Origin: Sarcocystis neurona
Lineage: Eukaryota > Apicomplexa > Conoidasida > Eucoccidiorida > Sarcocystidae
Length of the DNA stretch: 64,000 nucleotides
Direction of reading: 5' to 3'
NCBI GenBank assembly: GCA_000727475.1
Contig: KL647288.1
Location: forward strand, 10,260,732-10,324,731
Shown here: positions 51,001 to 61,032 of the stretch, piece after piece
Layout: the number at the start of each line of letters is the position of its first letter
Numbering within the stretch: position 1 is the stretch's first letter
Notes under the pieces: generated by a model
The model's input: the letters and a program-made list of their open reading frames with translations, nothing else
Database searches by the model: none
What the model was told of the DNA's origin: nothing
Translations under genes and position numbers: made by a program

Positions 51001-53729
51001 GAGCAGAACCACACAGCGCAGAGTGTGGCCGCAGCGCTGGCAGTGCTGTCTCCCGCTAATGCAACGCTAGGGAAAATCCGCGGGCTCAGCGAGAAGGGAT
51101 ATAAAGACCCTACGACCGGCAATTTCGTCGACGAGTTTGAAATCAACGACTACCCACAGGTTGCCAGATACAAATTTACTCAGAAGGTGAGATTGTCTTT
51201 CGTGTCCTGCTACACTTTGAAAAGTACATGCACGCGCTTGAAAAGGTGACTACGTATATGCGTAATACGTGTATATGTATGTGTCCATATGCTCGCGAAC
51301 GCGCGCGTTCTCTGCGATCTCCGCGCATCCACACGGTGGTGCCCATGTCGCCGATAGTATGTATGTGATAATTTTTCACGTATACATGTACACATGTAGA
51401 TGGACGTGTAGCTTCATATGTGCCTGTAAGAGCCACGCTGTTTGCGGCACTGGGTTGATCTGCCCTCTCGCACTCGCAATTTTACAGGCCACGCTGTACT
51501 ACGACTGCCCGTACGACTGGTTTTCGCTTTCTATTATTAGTACTGCTCCTAGAGCTGCCACTTCTACAAGTAGGACTGCGGTTACATTTGTTGCAACAAC
51601 AGCTACTGCTCGTAACATTACATTTGTTACCGTGACGACTGGAATTGGCTTCACGCGCACAACAGTTGCTAATTTTTTGTTCTCTTCCGCGCTCTCATGC
51701 TACTGCTTCTACTACCGGGTTGACCCTTGGTAGAAGCAGTATTTATTCTTGATACCGGATGCAAAGAAAGCTTTGCTTTTGTCCTAACGTATTGTGAAAC
51801 TGCGAAGAAGAATGGTGCCGTTGCTGGTGCTACTGGCCGCATGCATCTGGTGCTCCTGAGGCTGCCAATGCTGCTGAAATTCGCGGTTACTACGTCACAG
51901 AATCTGCGTGTTTTTCTTTTGTGGCAATGGGAGACGTCACGTTCGTGTTTTCTGATCCGGCCTTTTTAAACGCGTACGGATGACGCGGCTGTGCTGAAGA
52001 ATACTTCTTGGTATAGGGGCACCTTGCTGACCGTGCAGGGAATACAGTCATAGGCCTGTATATATTTGCACGTACGGCGCGGATGGGTTTGTGGCGCCCT
52101 GCGTATGCGTACGCATAACTGGGTTCGCACATTTTATGTAGACTGGAGTCTTTCTCGTAATCTGAGACCGGCACCTTTGGGGAACTGCAGCGCTACCTGC
52201 AGGCGTCTAGTTCGCGTGTGCCTTCTAAGCAACAAAACGTGAGTGGACGCGCTTTCTTAGTGCGAGAAAGTCGGAAAGGCAGCAGTTTTTGTGGCAGATT
52301 GTGAATTTGGAAGCCGTGGAACTGTGCAACAGCACATGCTTTCTGCTCCTGCTGGATGCGCTCGTCACTTCAGGATGTTCTCAACCGTCTTATGGAGGAA
52401 ACGGGGGCCGTCCTGTACGTGAAGGGCCAGCATGTAGAGCCAAAGGAGAAAAGTCGCGTAAAACTTGCGCCAGGCGTGAAGTATCTCCATGTAGAAATCA
52501 TTGGAACAACTCCCATAATTGTTCAGAGAGCCAGGTACATCCCTTGTACATATGAAAACGTGCAAGTGTGGTTGTACGCGTATCTGTCGCGTATATTTCT
52601 GTGGGCGCGCCCTCGGAAAGTCGAATATATATGTGTATATACACGTCTGTGGAGGTCTGCGACACTAGCGCGGTGCACAAAGAACGTCCACAGCGATATC
52701 ACGGGACCGTCTTTCGAAGGTTCACACGGGTGTATATATATGCGTCTCTGCGTGTCCCAGGTACAAATCTCTTTTCCGTTTTGTTGCTACTTGTAAACGA
52801 GGATCATAATCTCTCAACTCGTTCAGGCGTCTGTATGGTAATGCACCTCTGCGTGTAATCTCCGGTGTATACACATGCACGTGTACTCGATGCGTTTTGC
52901 ATTTGCGAAGGATCTTCACTGCTGGGTATCCTTAGCTCGAGCACCAGACGTGTAGCTGCATAAGGGCGTGACCGATCGCTTGACTTCGCGCACCCCTTTT
53001 CTACGTACAACCTCTTGCTTTTTATGCCGCCTTCATCCCTGTGTAATCAACATTCAGGTGCAGCAGTGATTGCACGTGCACAAACAGCGCGCGTACGTAC
53101 GCATGTGCTCGCAGGTAAATAGCATCAGTTCACCTTTTCTGTAGCGGTGCACTTGTCTTGTTGTGCCGAGGTAGCAGCACTAAAATCCGAAATTCCATTA
53201 GGCTTGCGACCTCTTTTATGACTTCATGTAAGTGTACATATTGGCGGGTACGTCCGCCGATATACGCATCTGTCCACGCACGCACGCATGCAAGCACGAT
53301 GCCACGGGTGTACACCTTTGAGGCTGGCCTTTCTGTCTGCTCCTCAGAGTACGACAGGTGTGAAAAATTGCCTCGACATTCTCAACCCCGGGGCATTTGT
53401 GTAGCGGGTTGCCTTAATTGCACGTCGAAGTAAATCAACTGGGGAGGTTGCTGCCGAGACTGTGCATTGCACGCGTTGACGTGTGTGGTGGGCGTACTTG
53501 CAAGTGCGTGCATGATGTGCACAACCGTGAATAGGCTGTCTGGTACATCTAGATGAATTCCTATATTTTCTAACCAGCTGCAGTCGCCTCTGTGTGTTTG
53601 CCTCTGTTGCCTTATACTCGCAGGAGCGAAGTGAGACAGCTGCTGGAGGCCTTGGCAGTGCGGTCTTTAAATACAAGCAACACGCAAGTGGCTCGCTCCA
53701 TAACGGGGCGCTACAACATCTGGTCTTGA
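27925..53729 (+). CDS. DDX46: DEAD-box splicing helicase DDX46/Prp5, 15 exons
   Basis: ATP-dependent RNA helicase of the U2 snRNP that remodels U2 snRNA for branch-site pairing in the nucleus. Exons: 27925-30360, 31604-33109, 34440-34922, 35780-35892, 37075-37319, 38367-38484, 39654-39753, 42130-42204, 44318-44527, 45572-46119, 47406-47508, 48768-49142, 51007-51186, 52374-52534, 53624-53729; all phases agree, about 2,252 aa (human DDX46: about 1,030). Domains: RS-rich N-terminus; DSLDAFM element (about 797); AETGSGKT 1345-1352; PTREL; DEAD 1555-1558; SAT 1586-1588; [13 protein letters not shown] 1731-1738; C-terminal KH-like domain ending GRYNIWS. The extra length is Gln, Ala, Ser, Gly and Glu runs. 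The ATG follows an in-frame stop; an upstream exon is possible. The acceptor of exon 12 could be 48779 instead of 48767 (four residues fewer). Confidence 0.93.
29491..29544 (+). repeat. Polyglutamine tract, 18 codons, in DDX46 exon 1
   Basis: Eighteen Gln codons (residues 523-540), a mixture of CAG and CAA, follow RFRALK. The interruption of CAG by CAA suggests the run is kept as protein sequence or is old, rather than being a fresh slippage product. Alanine, serine and glycine runs in the same exon (for example 29871-29945) are also encoded by mixed GCN/AGC/GGN triplets. Confidence 0.95.
30361..31603 (+). other. DDX46 intron 1 with three 68-bp tandem copies
   Basis: The donor is GAG/GTACGG and the acceptor GGACAG. 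Copies start at 30980, 31049 and 31117, each with CCGTRGACGYGTACGTACGT followed about 20 bases later by GAAGCTGACA-like sequence and an ACGCGTAGG-like block. The last 110 bases before exon 2 are dense in CTG/TTG triplets and form the pyrimidine tract. Confidence 0.85.
33110..34439 (+). other. DDX46 intron 2 with a two-copy tandem duplication
   Basis: GTACGT donor, GCACGCAG acceptor. Two imperfect copies of about 100-108 bp lie at 34181-34288 and 34289-34388, sharing CATACGTAAAAACGT-type blocks and ending in GGGGYGGCT. The intron also holds TA/TG microsatellites near 33,885-33,960. The duplication ends only 51 bases before exon 3. Confidence 0.85.
34923..35779 (+). other. DDX46 intron 3, CTG-rich
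   Basis: The donor is GTGAGA and the acceptor CTGCTGCAG. Much of the intron is GCTGCTGCT-type sequence (for example 35,315-35,390), the reverse complement of the CAG triplets in the exons. The tract runs directly into the acceptor of the exon that begins with VIAPTREL. Confidence 0.85.
36753..37073 (+). repeat. 18-bp minisatellite flanked by a duplicated acceptor in DDX46 intron 4
   Basis: About seven copies of an 18-bp unit close to TGGACGCCTACCTACGTG run from about 36,873 to 37,010. The true acceptor context GGGGTGTACGCACACCGCA (37055-37073) is repeated at 36753-36771 with two changes, so the minisatellite lies between an old copy and the working copy of the splice site of exon 5. Confidence 0.85.
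39219..39332 (+). repeat. 38-bp tandem repeat, three copies, DDX46 intron 6
   Basis: Copies start at 39219, 39257 and 39295, each beginning CGYGTSTCTYTGCATGCG and ending near GTGTGG or a variant. Divergence between copies is moderate, so the expansion is not recent. No function is implied. Confidence 0.85.
39754..42129 (+). other. DDX46 intron 7, microsatellite-rich
   Basis: The longest intron (2,376 bp): GTAATA donor and TTCAG acceptor. It holds TA/TG/CA runs (40,290-40,330; 41,685-41,715 with an ACGT run; 41,830-41,870), two diverged copies of a block with CTTCTGTAGARTT...ATTATAGA (about 40,730 and 40,894), and two to three imperfect copies of about 110 bp between 41,597 and 41,830. Confidence 0.8.
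42205..44317 (+). other. DDX46 intron 8
   Basis: GTGAGA donor, CCTGCAG acceptor. A TCTCTC-rich duplication of about 70 bp (42,375-42,440 and 42,441-42,510) shares GATGTATTTRRTMGATAATC. A TA run lies at about 43,728-43,748. Several frames of 80-210 codons are open inside but have no homology that I recognise and are not needed for the helicase reading frame. Confidence 0.8.
44528..45571 (+). other. DDX46 intron 9, GC-AG type
   Basis: The exon ends GAAAAG and the intron begins GCAAGC; no GT is available that keeps both the frame and the conserved helicase spacing. The acceptor is GTCCTCAG at 45564-45571. Joining gives [15 protein letters not shown], which matches the spacing of the DDX46 family after motif VI. 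The 3' part is strongly CTG-rich. Confidence 0.8.
47814..48056 (+). repeat. TA and TG microsatellites in DDX46 intron 11
   Basis: An alternating TA run of about 23 bases lies at 47814-47836 and a TG run of 34 bases (17 units) at 48023-48056. Both lie inside the intron that separates the Pro-rich exon (47406-47508) from the next exon. Confidence 0.95.
50041..50327 (+). repeat. Tandem repeat of about 95 bp, three copies, DDX46 intron 12
   Basis: Copies start at about 50041, 50133 and 50223. Each has GTRGTGSTGCAGCSG, then CATACGT, then a TA run and TGAGGSC or a variant. The internal TA runs differ in length between copies. Confidence 0.82.
51701..51741 (+). repeat. Imperfect hairpin in DDX46 intron 13
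   Basis: Arms TACTGCTTCTAC (51701-51712) and GTAGAAGCAGTA (51730-51741) are exact complements, and the inner bases continue pairing with one or two mismatches (GGGT with ACCC). It lies in the middle of the intron, away from splice sites. Confidence 0.75.
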
Positions 53730-56700
53730 GCGTTTTTACGAGCATGCATTATGCACGAATTCCGATGCGTTTCCAGTTCTACTATCGATTCTCTAGGAAC
53801 CGCGCGTTACACTGTGGATATTAAAAGGAAAAGCAAAACCTGTGAAGTGCAGCGTAGTGCAGTGACAATAATGGAAGGCGATGCATGTTTGGGTATAACT
53901 GAAACCTATCTTGTGTACTGAACACGGCACATGGCGAATCCGTTTTTTCTGCATTGAGAAGGAACTGCCCTGCTGGTGGGGCATCAGTGCGTGGTTTCCT
54001 CGTGGCGCGCGTGAGCTGTCGCCGTCACGCTCAGACTTTTTCGATGCGTCTCGGAGGGAAAGCCACTTCCTTACGTGCGCAGCGCTCCAATTCGGCTGCA
54101 AGACCGTTTACAGGCCGTGTACGTTGTGTAGACGTGCTTTCTGAGGTACGCATAGATTTTTGCGTGTGGATGTCTAACTAGGATGTAGTGCGTTTCAAGA
54201 CGAAGGCTACAGCTAGGCCTGGGCAAACACGTGAAGACAATAAAGAAGAATGCAAGTCACGCTGACGTATGTGGATCAAAAAGAGTCACCGGGATATCTA
54301 CACTCATGAAGGGCCTCTATGTGGCATGTAAATTGTCTTGGGTATACGACGCAGCGCGTGAGCGTTCAATTCTTGCACTAAGCAAATTTCAGCAGGTAGG
54401 GTTATGGCTCTTAACTGCCACTGGCACGTTTTTGCACGCAGAACATACGTCTTCTTATGTTATACTGTATCAGTCACGCAACACATCCGCATATGCGTAT
54501 GCCTTGGAGTTACCAAGCTAGCGTGATACAACTAATCTGATACCTTTGTGAAGCCGCACGGTTAGCAAGTCTCTCTGCTGGCGACAAAGTGGCGTGCTGT
54601 CGGACACGTGGGGAAACGGGAGCGTAGGTACTACACAAAACGTGTCTTATCTCCGAGTGCGCCCCACGTGCTTTTTGCGCGAGAATCAGGTTGCGTAACA
54701 CGGAGAAGGGATGCTAGGGCTGCTTCATTTTCGTAAAAACAGGCGTCTACCGTCCGCGAACACCAAGCGAACATGCGTGTGTGTACTGTACACGTGTTCC
54801 AAATATATTTGCCGATTTCGCACGTGAAAAGAGGCGCTTTTGAATGAAACCTTCTGCATGGTTCCTGAGAGGAGGAGAGAAACTGAGGGTGGTATTTGCT
54901 GACGGCGAATGTATTCAATTCAACAGTTCTCGTATCTGTTTTCCTTTTTAAAGGCCTCGTCGTCAACAGCTAGGTGTGGCCATAGGCGACAATACGTGCT
55001 TTCCTATATTTGTTGTGTACAGTGCACAGTTTTGAGTTTTTGACATACCAGTGAGGACATACACTACCTGCGCGGACAAGCGCAGCTGCTACGGTCTACA
55101 GTGGTGAAAATGAAACGTACGAAGCCCCTGCAGCAACCAACCGTTTAACGGTGACACCCCGTGCGGGCGTGCCTCTGGGAATACGTGATCGCTCTTTGCG
55201 TGCGGACAGGAGCGAATATACTTGCAAGTTAACGGGTATGAAGTGTGGCTCGCAGGGCAGGAATCAGCCCTTATCCATACAGAGGGCGACCTGAAGGTTT
55301 TCTAGGGACGCGAAGCTGCGCGCGGCTTTACGATGTCGCATTGTTGAAACCGCCCTACGCTGGAAGTGGTGCGTGTGGACAAGAATGCGTATGTGTATGT
55401 AGACGTGAGTAAATCGTGAATGGTATGCACATGTGTGTGTAGACTCAAGTAGGTGGTGGTTGGTTGGGCTTTGCAGAGGTGGTGGGCTTTACATTCGCCC
55501 ATTTACGCTTACATACGTCACTCTTCAAGAACGTATGTACAGGCGACACTTGCCTTCTGACTATTTACTGCTCTTCTGCGAGCGTAATTTATCGCTCTGG
55601 TACGAGACACGATTCAGGCGACTCTTTGTATTGTGGGTGCATACTCAGGCTTTAAATTCTTCTTTTGCAGGGGGGAAACTCCGAAACTGCGGTGCTTACG
55701 ACTTCGTCCTCAGGAACTCCAGCATTCCATCGTCTATGATGGCACACCGTCATCTCGAGATTCTCTTGAACTTGCTGTCTGCCGTGGTGTAAAGCAGTAG
55801 TTACAACACGTCGCGTGCACCAAATACTTGCTCAGTATTTCCCGCGAGGTGATTGATGCTGTGTTCCTCCTCTTGACAACTTGTCTGAGGCGAGCTATAC
55901 GCTTGGTTTCGTGACGTGTTGGTGTCCGGATGTCTGAACTCATAAAAGCTTCTCCATTGAAAAGAACATTGGGGGCCAGTCCAAGTAGTGAATCAGGCGT
56001 CTGTCGTAGTGGCCCTTTTTTAAAAAGAAGGAAGCTCCGCGACGCCTTTCTGCGCTTGACCGCTACTACTACTGAGAAAAACTTATTGGTCGAATGTTGT
56101 AGGTGCAGCTCCCCAGGGACGTTTAGCTAGCTCTTCCTTTCTTCTTCCCCTGTTCTGCCCCCGGACATGACCTGTTGGACCTGATCGTAGCTCACCACCA
56201 CCTGTGCAGTCCGTCAAAAGGGATTGGATTAGGTCGGAGAGCCTAATTAGAGCTATTTTCTACTTTACAAATATGTCATTCACTTGGGCAGTGAGGTGCG
56301 CTGCGAACACAATTAACACATTGGTCGTGTAACACCCAACTGACATGTGCCCGCACAGGCGTGTTTGGCGATACACCTGAGCTGCGCATTGTTCTGCCAC
56401 GTTGCGTCCAGGACATCTGGACGGCCGGAGAATGGTTTTCTCCCTAGCTGCGCCCGCGTCACAGCGTATTTGTCACCCTACTTCCCCATTGATTTTTTCG
56501 CTTTGTACCTCGTTCTCCGGGATCCCTTGCTTGCGTTACACCCTTTGCCGGCAACGCGTTCCGGGTACAACTCCTGCATGACGGTAAACTGGTAGTTCAC
56601 GTACGAAGTGTTTCCTTCAATGCCAAAGAGTTGCTGTGTCTGAACTGTAGCTACTGCGCTATTCATTTGGTGAAAAGGTGTGTGCGTGAGTGGAGCAGAA

Positions 56701-57915
56701 CTGGAGACCTTTTTGCTCTGTAGCTCTGGCACATTAGGCGATGCCAGTCACAATCCACGTCCTTCGTTTTATATGCTACGGAGTTGCGTGTGAGGGTCAA
56801 AATCTCGCCATCGTTCATGGCGTCGTCCAGGGGTTTGGCCGTTTTTCTGGCCTTTTGTGGCTCCTAGTGTATTCCTATATTCCTTCAAAAGAGGAGAGTA
56901 TAATAGCTGCTACAGGTTCGCACTTCCCAAAACAGGACACTGGTGACAGGCTAAACAATTTGTCAAACTGTTCGTCCTTGCGAAGATATTTTCCAAAGTG
57001 TTAACGGAAGAGTGCTGCGTGCGTGATCATTCAGAGAAGTTGGTGGCCCTCCCGCAGACGAAAAATGGGTGACGAAGATCGAAAGCTATTTTTTCCCAGC
57101 AGGACACTCCCTTATGCCCTTTATCCACCCTTTCTTGGAGCACATGCCTCAATTTAAGTTTCTTTCGACGTTTGCCGCGTCCCAAACAAAGTGTTAACTC
57201 ATTTAACTTGATTTTTTACTAGTAGAACCTCCTTGGCGCCGACGTTTGGTCCAGGTGTGGAGAAAGAAGAAGGCAATTCTCACTGCTTTCGGCAGTGCGT
57301 TCTGTCGCTTAGGCTCGAGGAGGAGTGGTGTTGTTCCGTAGCACTCATATCGAACGCTTTATTTTAATGCTGCAAGCAGGTAGGATTGCGGGAACGGAGA
57401 AATACTGACTTTTCTGCCCACGGAATCTCGCCTGTTGTTCAACAGTGCTCCCCAAACACTCTAGCGTGAAAGTCAATTGGTCACGAGTGCCTTGCCTGAA
57501 GTCACAGACGAGACCGATGTTGCCTTCCTTACGTTGACGCAACAACGAAATATTCCTTACCTTGGTCGCGAAAGCAGAGAGAAGCCTCTGAAGGGGAGTT
57601 TTGCTCAGGCTCTCTGAGTTGGTACACCGTATCTGTCCTGGTGCCCTGCTACGTGTTGCTGATCTGCTCGCAAAACGTGCTTGCTGCTGCTGCTGTTAGT
57701 GGTGCGCTGGTCGAATTTGGATTACACTAGCCATCCTCTCTCAATTCAGCTTAAGAGCGTCGTTGTCCCTGTACGGTGTCGCGCACCACACTTCCTGCAA
57801 TTGTTCCAAATACGTGACGAAGGACAATCCCGCGCTTACCTGGACACTGCAGCTTGCAGTGGTACTGTCCCAGTTGTTTCTGTTCTTGCTGCTGTTTTTG
57901 CCTTTCTCTGCCCTC
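53730..57915. other. Repeat-poor region with unresolved exon candidates
   Basis: The minus strand is open at 54,638-54,966, with a very good acceptor (TTTCTCTCCTCCTCTCAG near 54,875) before EPCRRFHSKAPLFTCEIGKY. The plus strand has an acceptor TTCTTCTTTTGCAG (55,671) followed by a 43-codon frame with LRPQELQHSIVYDG to TAG at about 55,800. An ATG at 55930 opens a 66-codon basic frame (MSELIKASPLKRTLG). None has a recognised family or a complete model. From 57,000 to 57,700 I see nothing. Confidence 0.3.
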
Positions 57916-60900
57916 ATGCGTCTTGGTGCTTCACTGCTGCGCGGCTTATCGCCGTCTCGTAGGAAGCTGCCGCGCCATGGCGCGCCTGGTGTTCTCTTTT
58001 CCACATTCCCTTATAGTCAGGGAAAAAGTACACAGGCGCCGACAGCGCCTGTGGTAGAGCACGCTGCTCCCTGTGAGGTGCAGCGCAGTCGGGCACAAAA
58101 GAATCTCTCAACTCAAGGTTGCTTGAGCTCTGCTGAGCTTCCAGCCCATTGCAATAGTGAAAACCCAGTGAACAGTGACAGCGAAAGAATTGTTTCCCCC
58201 AGTATCGTACAGGCCTGTGTGGTTGGCTCCCAGCAGGAGGCATCCACTACCACACCGCCCTTTGACTCCAGTGCTTTAAGCAGAAGTGGTAGTTGTACGG
58301 CCAAAGGCACCACCACCAACAAAAGTTGCGGTGACAACTCCCGCCGCAGCATCACCCGCAATAACAGCAATACGGACGATTGCAATTGCATTCATGCAAG
58401 TGATACTCTAGCAAGCGGCACCGACAGGTGCGATGGCGTGAAAGGGTCGGCGGCCCCCACTTCATTGTCCAGGATACAAATTCGTAGCCCCTTCGTTGGA
58501 ACTGTTGAATCGGTTCTGGAAGAAAGGCAATCACACCAAAAGAGAAAGGAAGTCACTGAAGCGTCTGCCCCAAGCGCAGAACAACAGCGAATAAAGAGCG
58601 CATCCATTCGTAAAACCTCTCGGAGGGGCCTGGAGTGTGAGCACAAGTCCTCTCCGCCGTCGGTAGCAGAAAATGGTAAGACACAGCAGTCTTCGTTGCT
58701 GGAGACAAAGCTTCACCTCCCGAGAGCAGGCTCGCGATCTCGGCTGTCTCGCACACTGAGTGCTGCAACAGGAAGTGTATTGAGGCGCCTCACTCCTAAA
58801 GCAGCTACTCGAGGCTCCGCACAGCTGCACACCAACTCGACAGCATCGTCCGTACCATTTACTTCAACAGTTCACGCCGCTGCTGCTGTATCTGTTCCGG
58901 CGTCTTCAACAGTCCAGCTTTCGCCTGCTGCTTGCGCTGCTCTTGCTGCTGCTGCTGCCGGTGCGGAAAGCAAGAATGGTGTATGTTCCACTAGTACACC
59001 GCCTATCGCGTATACCTCTGCAACTCTATCTTCCTCTTTAACTAGAACCACTGCTGCTTTCGGTGTTTCTCTGACTTCGCGGCCTTCACCTGCTACACCG
59101 ACAGTAGCATTTCCGATCAACCGGAGCAGATCCAAAGTTCATTTTGCCTCTTTCGTAACGTCTAGCCCGTCTTTGACCTGTCGTGCTGTGTCCTGTGCTC
59201 CGCAGTCGGGTGGTGAGTCCTGCGAAACGACTGAGCACGAGGAAGGGAAAGAAATAGGGGGTGACGAGTCACATTCTCCTCGCACGATAGGATGCCTGTT
59301 CGTCAGCTCTGCAGGTAATGCTGAGTCCGCGAAGCTAGAAACGAACATCCAGTATGGGCAGACTGACACCGCAGTGACACGTCACAGAGGGCAACCTACA
59401 ACTGACCTGCCTACGCCTTTCGCCGACTCCCTCTATTCTGCTGAACGGCCTACGCTTACTGCAGTTTCTTCAAAGCTGGAGGAGACACGCGGCAGTTCCA
59501 GCAGTGATGGCGGCGGCACCGAACGTGTCTGGGTTGCAGAGCTACCTCAGAACAGCAGCTTTCAACCCGCTGTCGCTACCAGCCCAAGAAATATACACGG
59601 AACGGACGAAGGGATTTGTTCCGGGAATGAATCGGTGATGACCGCAGCTGCTGTTCCAGAACAAAACAAGTCTCTAGGTCACAATACAAAAAACATTCCC
59701 GCTTGCAAACCTGACATTGGGACTGGAGACTGCAAGAAGGATATGCTAGCAGACTCTTTGTATGCCCGGCCGGAGTTTTTGAAGAACACAGCGGAAATGT
59801 CCCAGCGACCGCTGAGAGACATGCCCTTACGCGGGAGAGCTAGAAGAAACTCTGCCCAACAAACACCGCTTTCCTCGAGTTCTTCGTCCTTCTGTAAAGG
59901 ACCACCTTCTGCTGGAGTGAGCACACAACGCCGCAGCAGTAGAAGCACTCGGATTTGCCATGAAAAGATATCGCACCAACGGGTGGAGGCTGTTTACTTG
60001 TGTCCTGAAGGGCAGCTTCCTGTGCTGAGAAGTCTCAAAGTTACGCAGGAGGTCACAAAGAAAGAAGAAACTCTCCACCAAGAAGAGGAAGAGGAAACAG
60101 AAGACAGAGAGACCCGACAAGAAACTGCGAAGGACGCTAAATGCTACTCTGTGCCAGGGCCAAGGCGTAGTCGAAAGGGGCACACAGACGGGAAAGAATC
60201 AGAAGAAGAGAAAAACCACAGGAGAGCAGACAAACTGCAGAGGGAGCGAGAAAAGGAAAGGGAGTCAGAGGAAAATGTTACAGACACGGCCGTCCGAAGG
60301 GAAGGCGGGCGACAGGGGCGACAGCACAGTGTTCAACCCTGTCGTAAAAAGCAAGGATGTAATTCTTGCCTTCTGGAATGCGTGGGAGCGGCACTTGTCT
60401 CCGACGGTGGTTGTGCTACTCTTGAAGGAGACCCACATCACACTGTAACGCACAGACACGGAGAAGGAGAGAAGGTATCAGGGAAAGCTGTAAACGTGCA
60501 CACTTCTTGCTTCGCTGCCGACCACAAAGGGTATCGGAAGAAAGCATCGCGCTGTCGACGTTCTCGGTCGTCACGGAAGACCCAAGCGGGTACACACCGG
60601 GGGCACACTAAGGAAGGGAGAGAGATGCAGCGATTAGCGGAGGAACACGAAAGAGCGCTTCCACACTGGGTGGAAGAAGCAGCGGCCGCGGCTGCAGTGC
60701 AGAGTCTAGCAGCTACACCAAGTGTGGTTACCCCAGAAAGACAATATTCGATGCCTGCACACAAGTGTCAGCAGCCTCTCCCTGTAGAGGTGAGCACAGA
60801 ATCATCTAATCAGTCGTTTCCATCCCAGGTAGCCCCAGAGCAACTAGGAGACGAAAAACGAGAGCCACCATCCGTCAGTGAGTTTCTGCACAGCAGTTCC

Positions 60901-61032
60901 TTTTCCACGACAGAGGGGAGTCCGAGCAGTACGGACGTCTCATCGCGGAGCAGCGCAAGCCTGCTGTCGCACAGGGGCAGCCCTGTGAGTCCATCCACAC
61001 CTGCTCTGAGAGAGGTTCCTGGACGGCTGTGA
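57916..61032 (+). CDS. Large Ser/Thr-rich protein, single open exon, unrecognised
   Basis: From the first in-frame ATG (57916) the frame runs 1,038 codons to TGA at 61030-61032, far too long for chance, so coding is secure. The frame is also open upstream to a TAG at 57697, and that part encodes a Leu/Phe-rich hydrophobic stretch. An acceptor-like CTCTCAATTCAG ends at 57749, so an upstream exon could add a membrane anchor. The protein is disordered-looking: Ser/Thr/Ala-rich first two thirds, poly-Ser ([10 protein letters not shown]), then a highly charged part with EEEEETEDRETRQE and ADKLQREREKERES, then basic RRSRSSRK. No domain was recognised. It has fewer homopolymer runs than DDX46 and no introns visible. 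Confidence 0.75.
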   Translation: MRLGASLLRGLSPSRRKLPRHGAPGVLFSTFPYSQGKSTQAPTAPVVEHAAPCEVQRSRAQKNLSTQGCLSSAELPAHCNSENPVNSDSERIVSPSIVQACVVGSQQEASTTTPPFDSSALSRSGSCTAKGTTTNKSCGDNSRRSITRNNSNTDDCNCIHASDTLASGTDRCDGVKGSAAPTSLSRIQIRSPFVGTVESVLEERQSHQKRKEVTEASAPSAEQQRIKSASIRKTSRRGLECEHKSSPPSVAENGKTQQSSLLETKLHLPRAGSRSRLSRTLSAATGSVLRRLTPKAATRGSAQLHTNSTASSVPFTSTVHAAAAVSVPASSTVQLSPAACAALAAAAAGAESKNGVCSTSTPPIAYTSATLSSSLTRTTAAFGVSLTSRPSPATPTVAFPINRSRSKVHFASFVTSSPSLTCRAVSCAPQSGGESCETTEHEEGKEIGGDESHSPRTIGCLFVSSAGNAESAKLETNIQYGQTDTAVTRHRGQPTTDLPTPFADSLYSAERPTLTAVSSKLEETRGSSSSDGGGTERVWVAELPQNSSFQPAVATSPRNIHGTDEGICSGNESVMTAAAVPEQNKSLGHNTKNIPACKPDIGTGDCKKDMLADSLYARPEFLKNTAEMSQRPLRDMPLRGRARRNSAQQTPLSSSSSSFCKGPPSAGVSTQRRSSRSTRICHEKISHQRVEAVYLCPEGQLPVLRSLKVTQEVTKKEETLHQEEEEETEDRETRQETAKDAKCYSVPGPRRSRKGHTDGKESEEEKNHRRADKLQREREKERESEENVTDTAVRREGGRQGRQHSVQPCRKKQGCNSCLLECVGAALVSDGGCATLEGDPHHTVTHRHGEGEKVSGKAVNVHTSCFAADHKGYRKKASRCRRSRSSRKTQAGTHRGHTKEGREMQRLAEEHERALPHWVEEAAAAAAVQSLAATPSVVTPERQYSMPAHKCQQPLPVEVSTESSNQSFPSQVAPEQLGDEKREPPSVSEFLHSSSFSTTEGSPSSTDVSSRSSASLLSHRGSPVSPSTPALREVPGRL

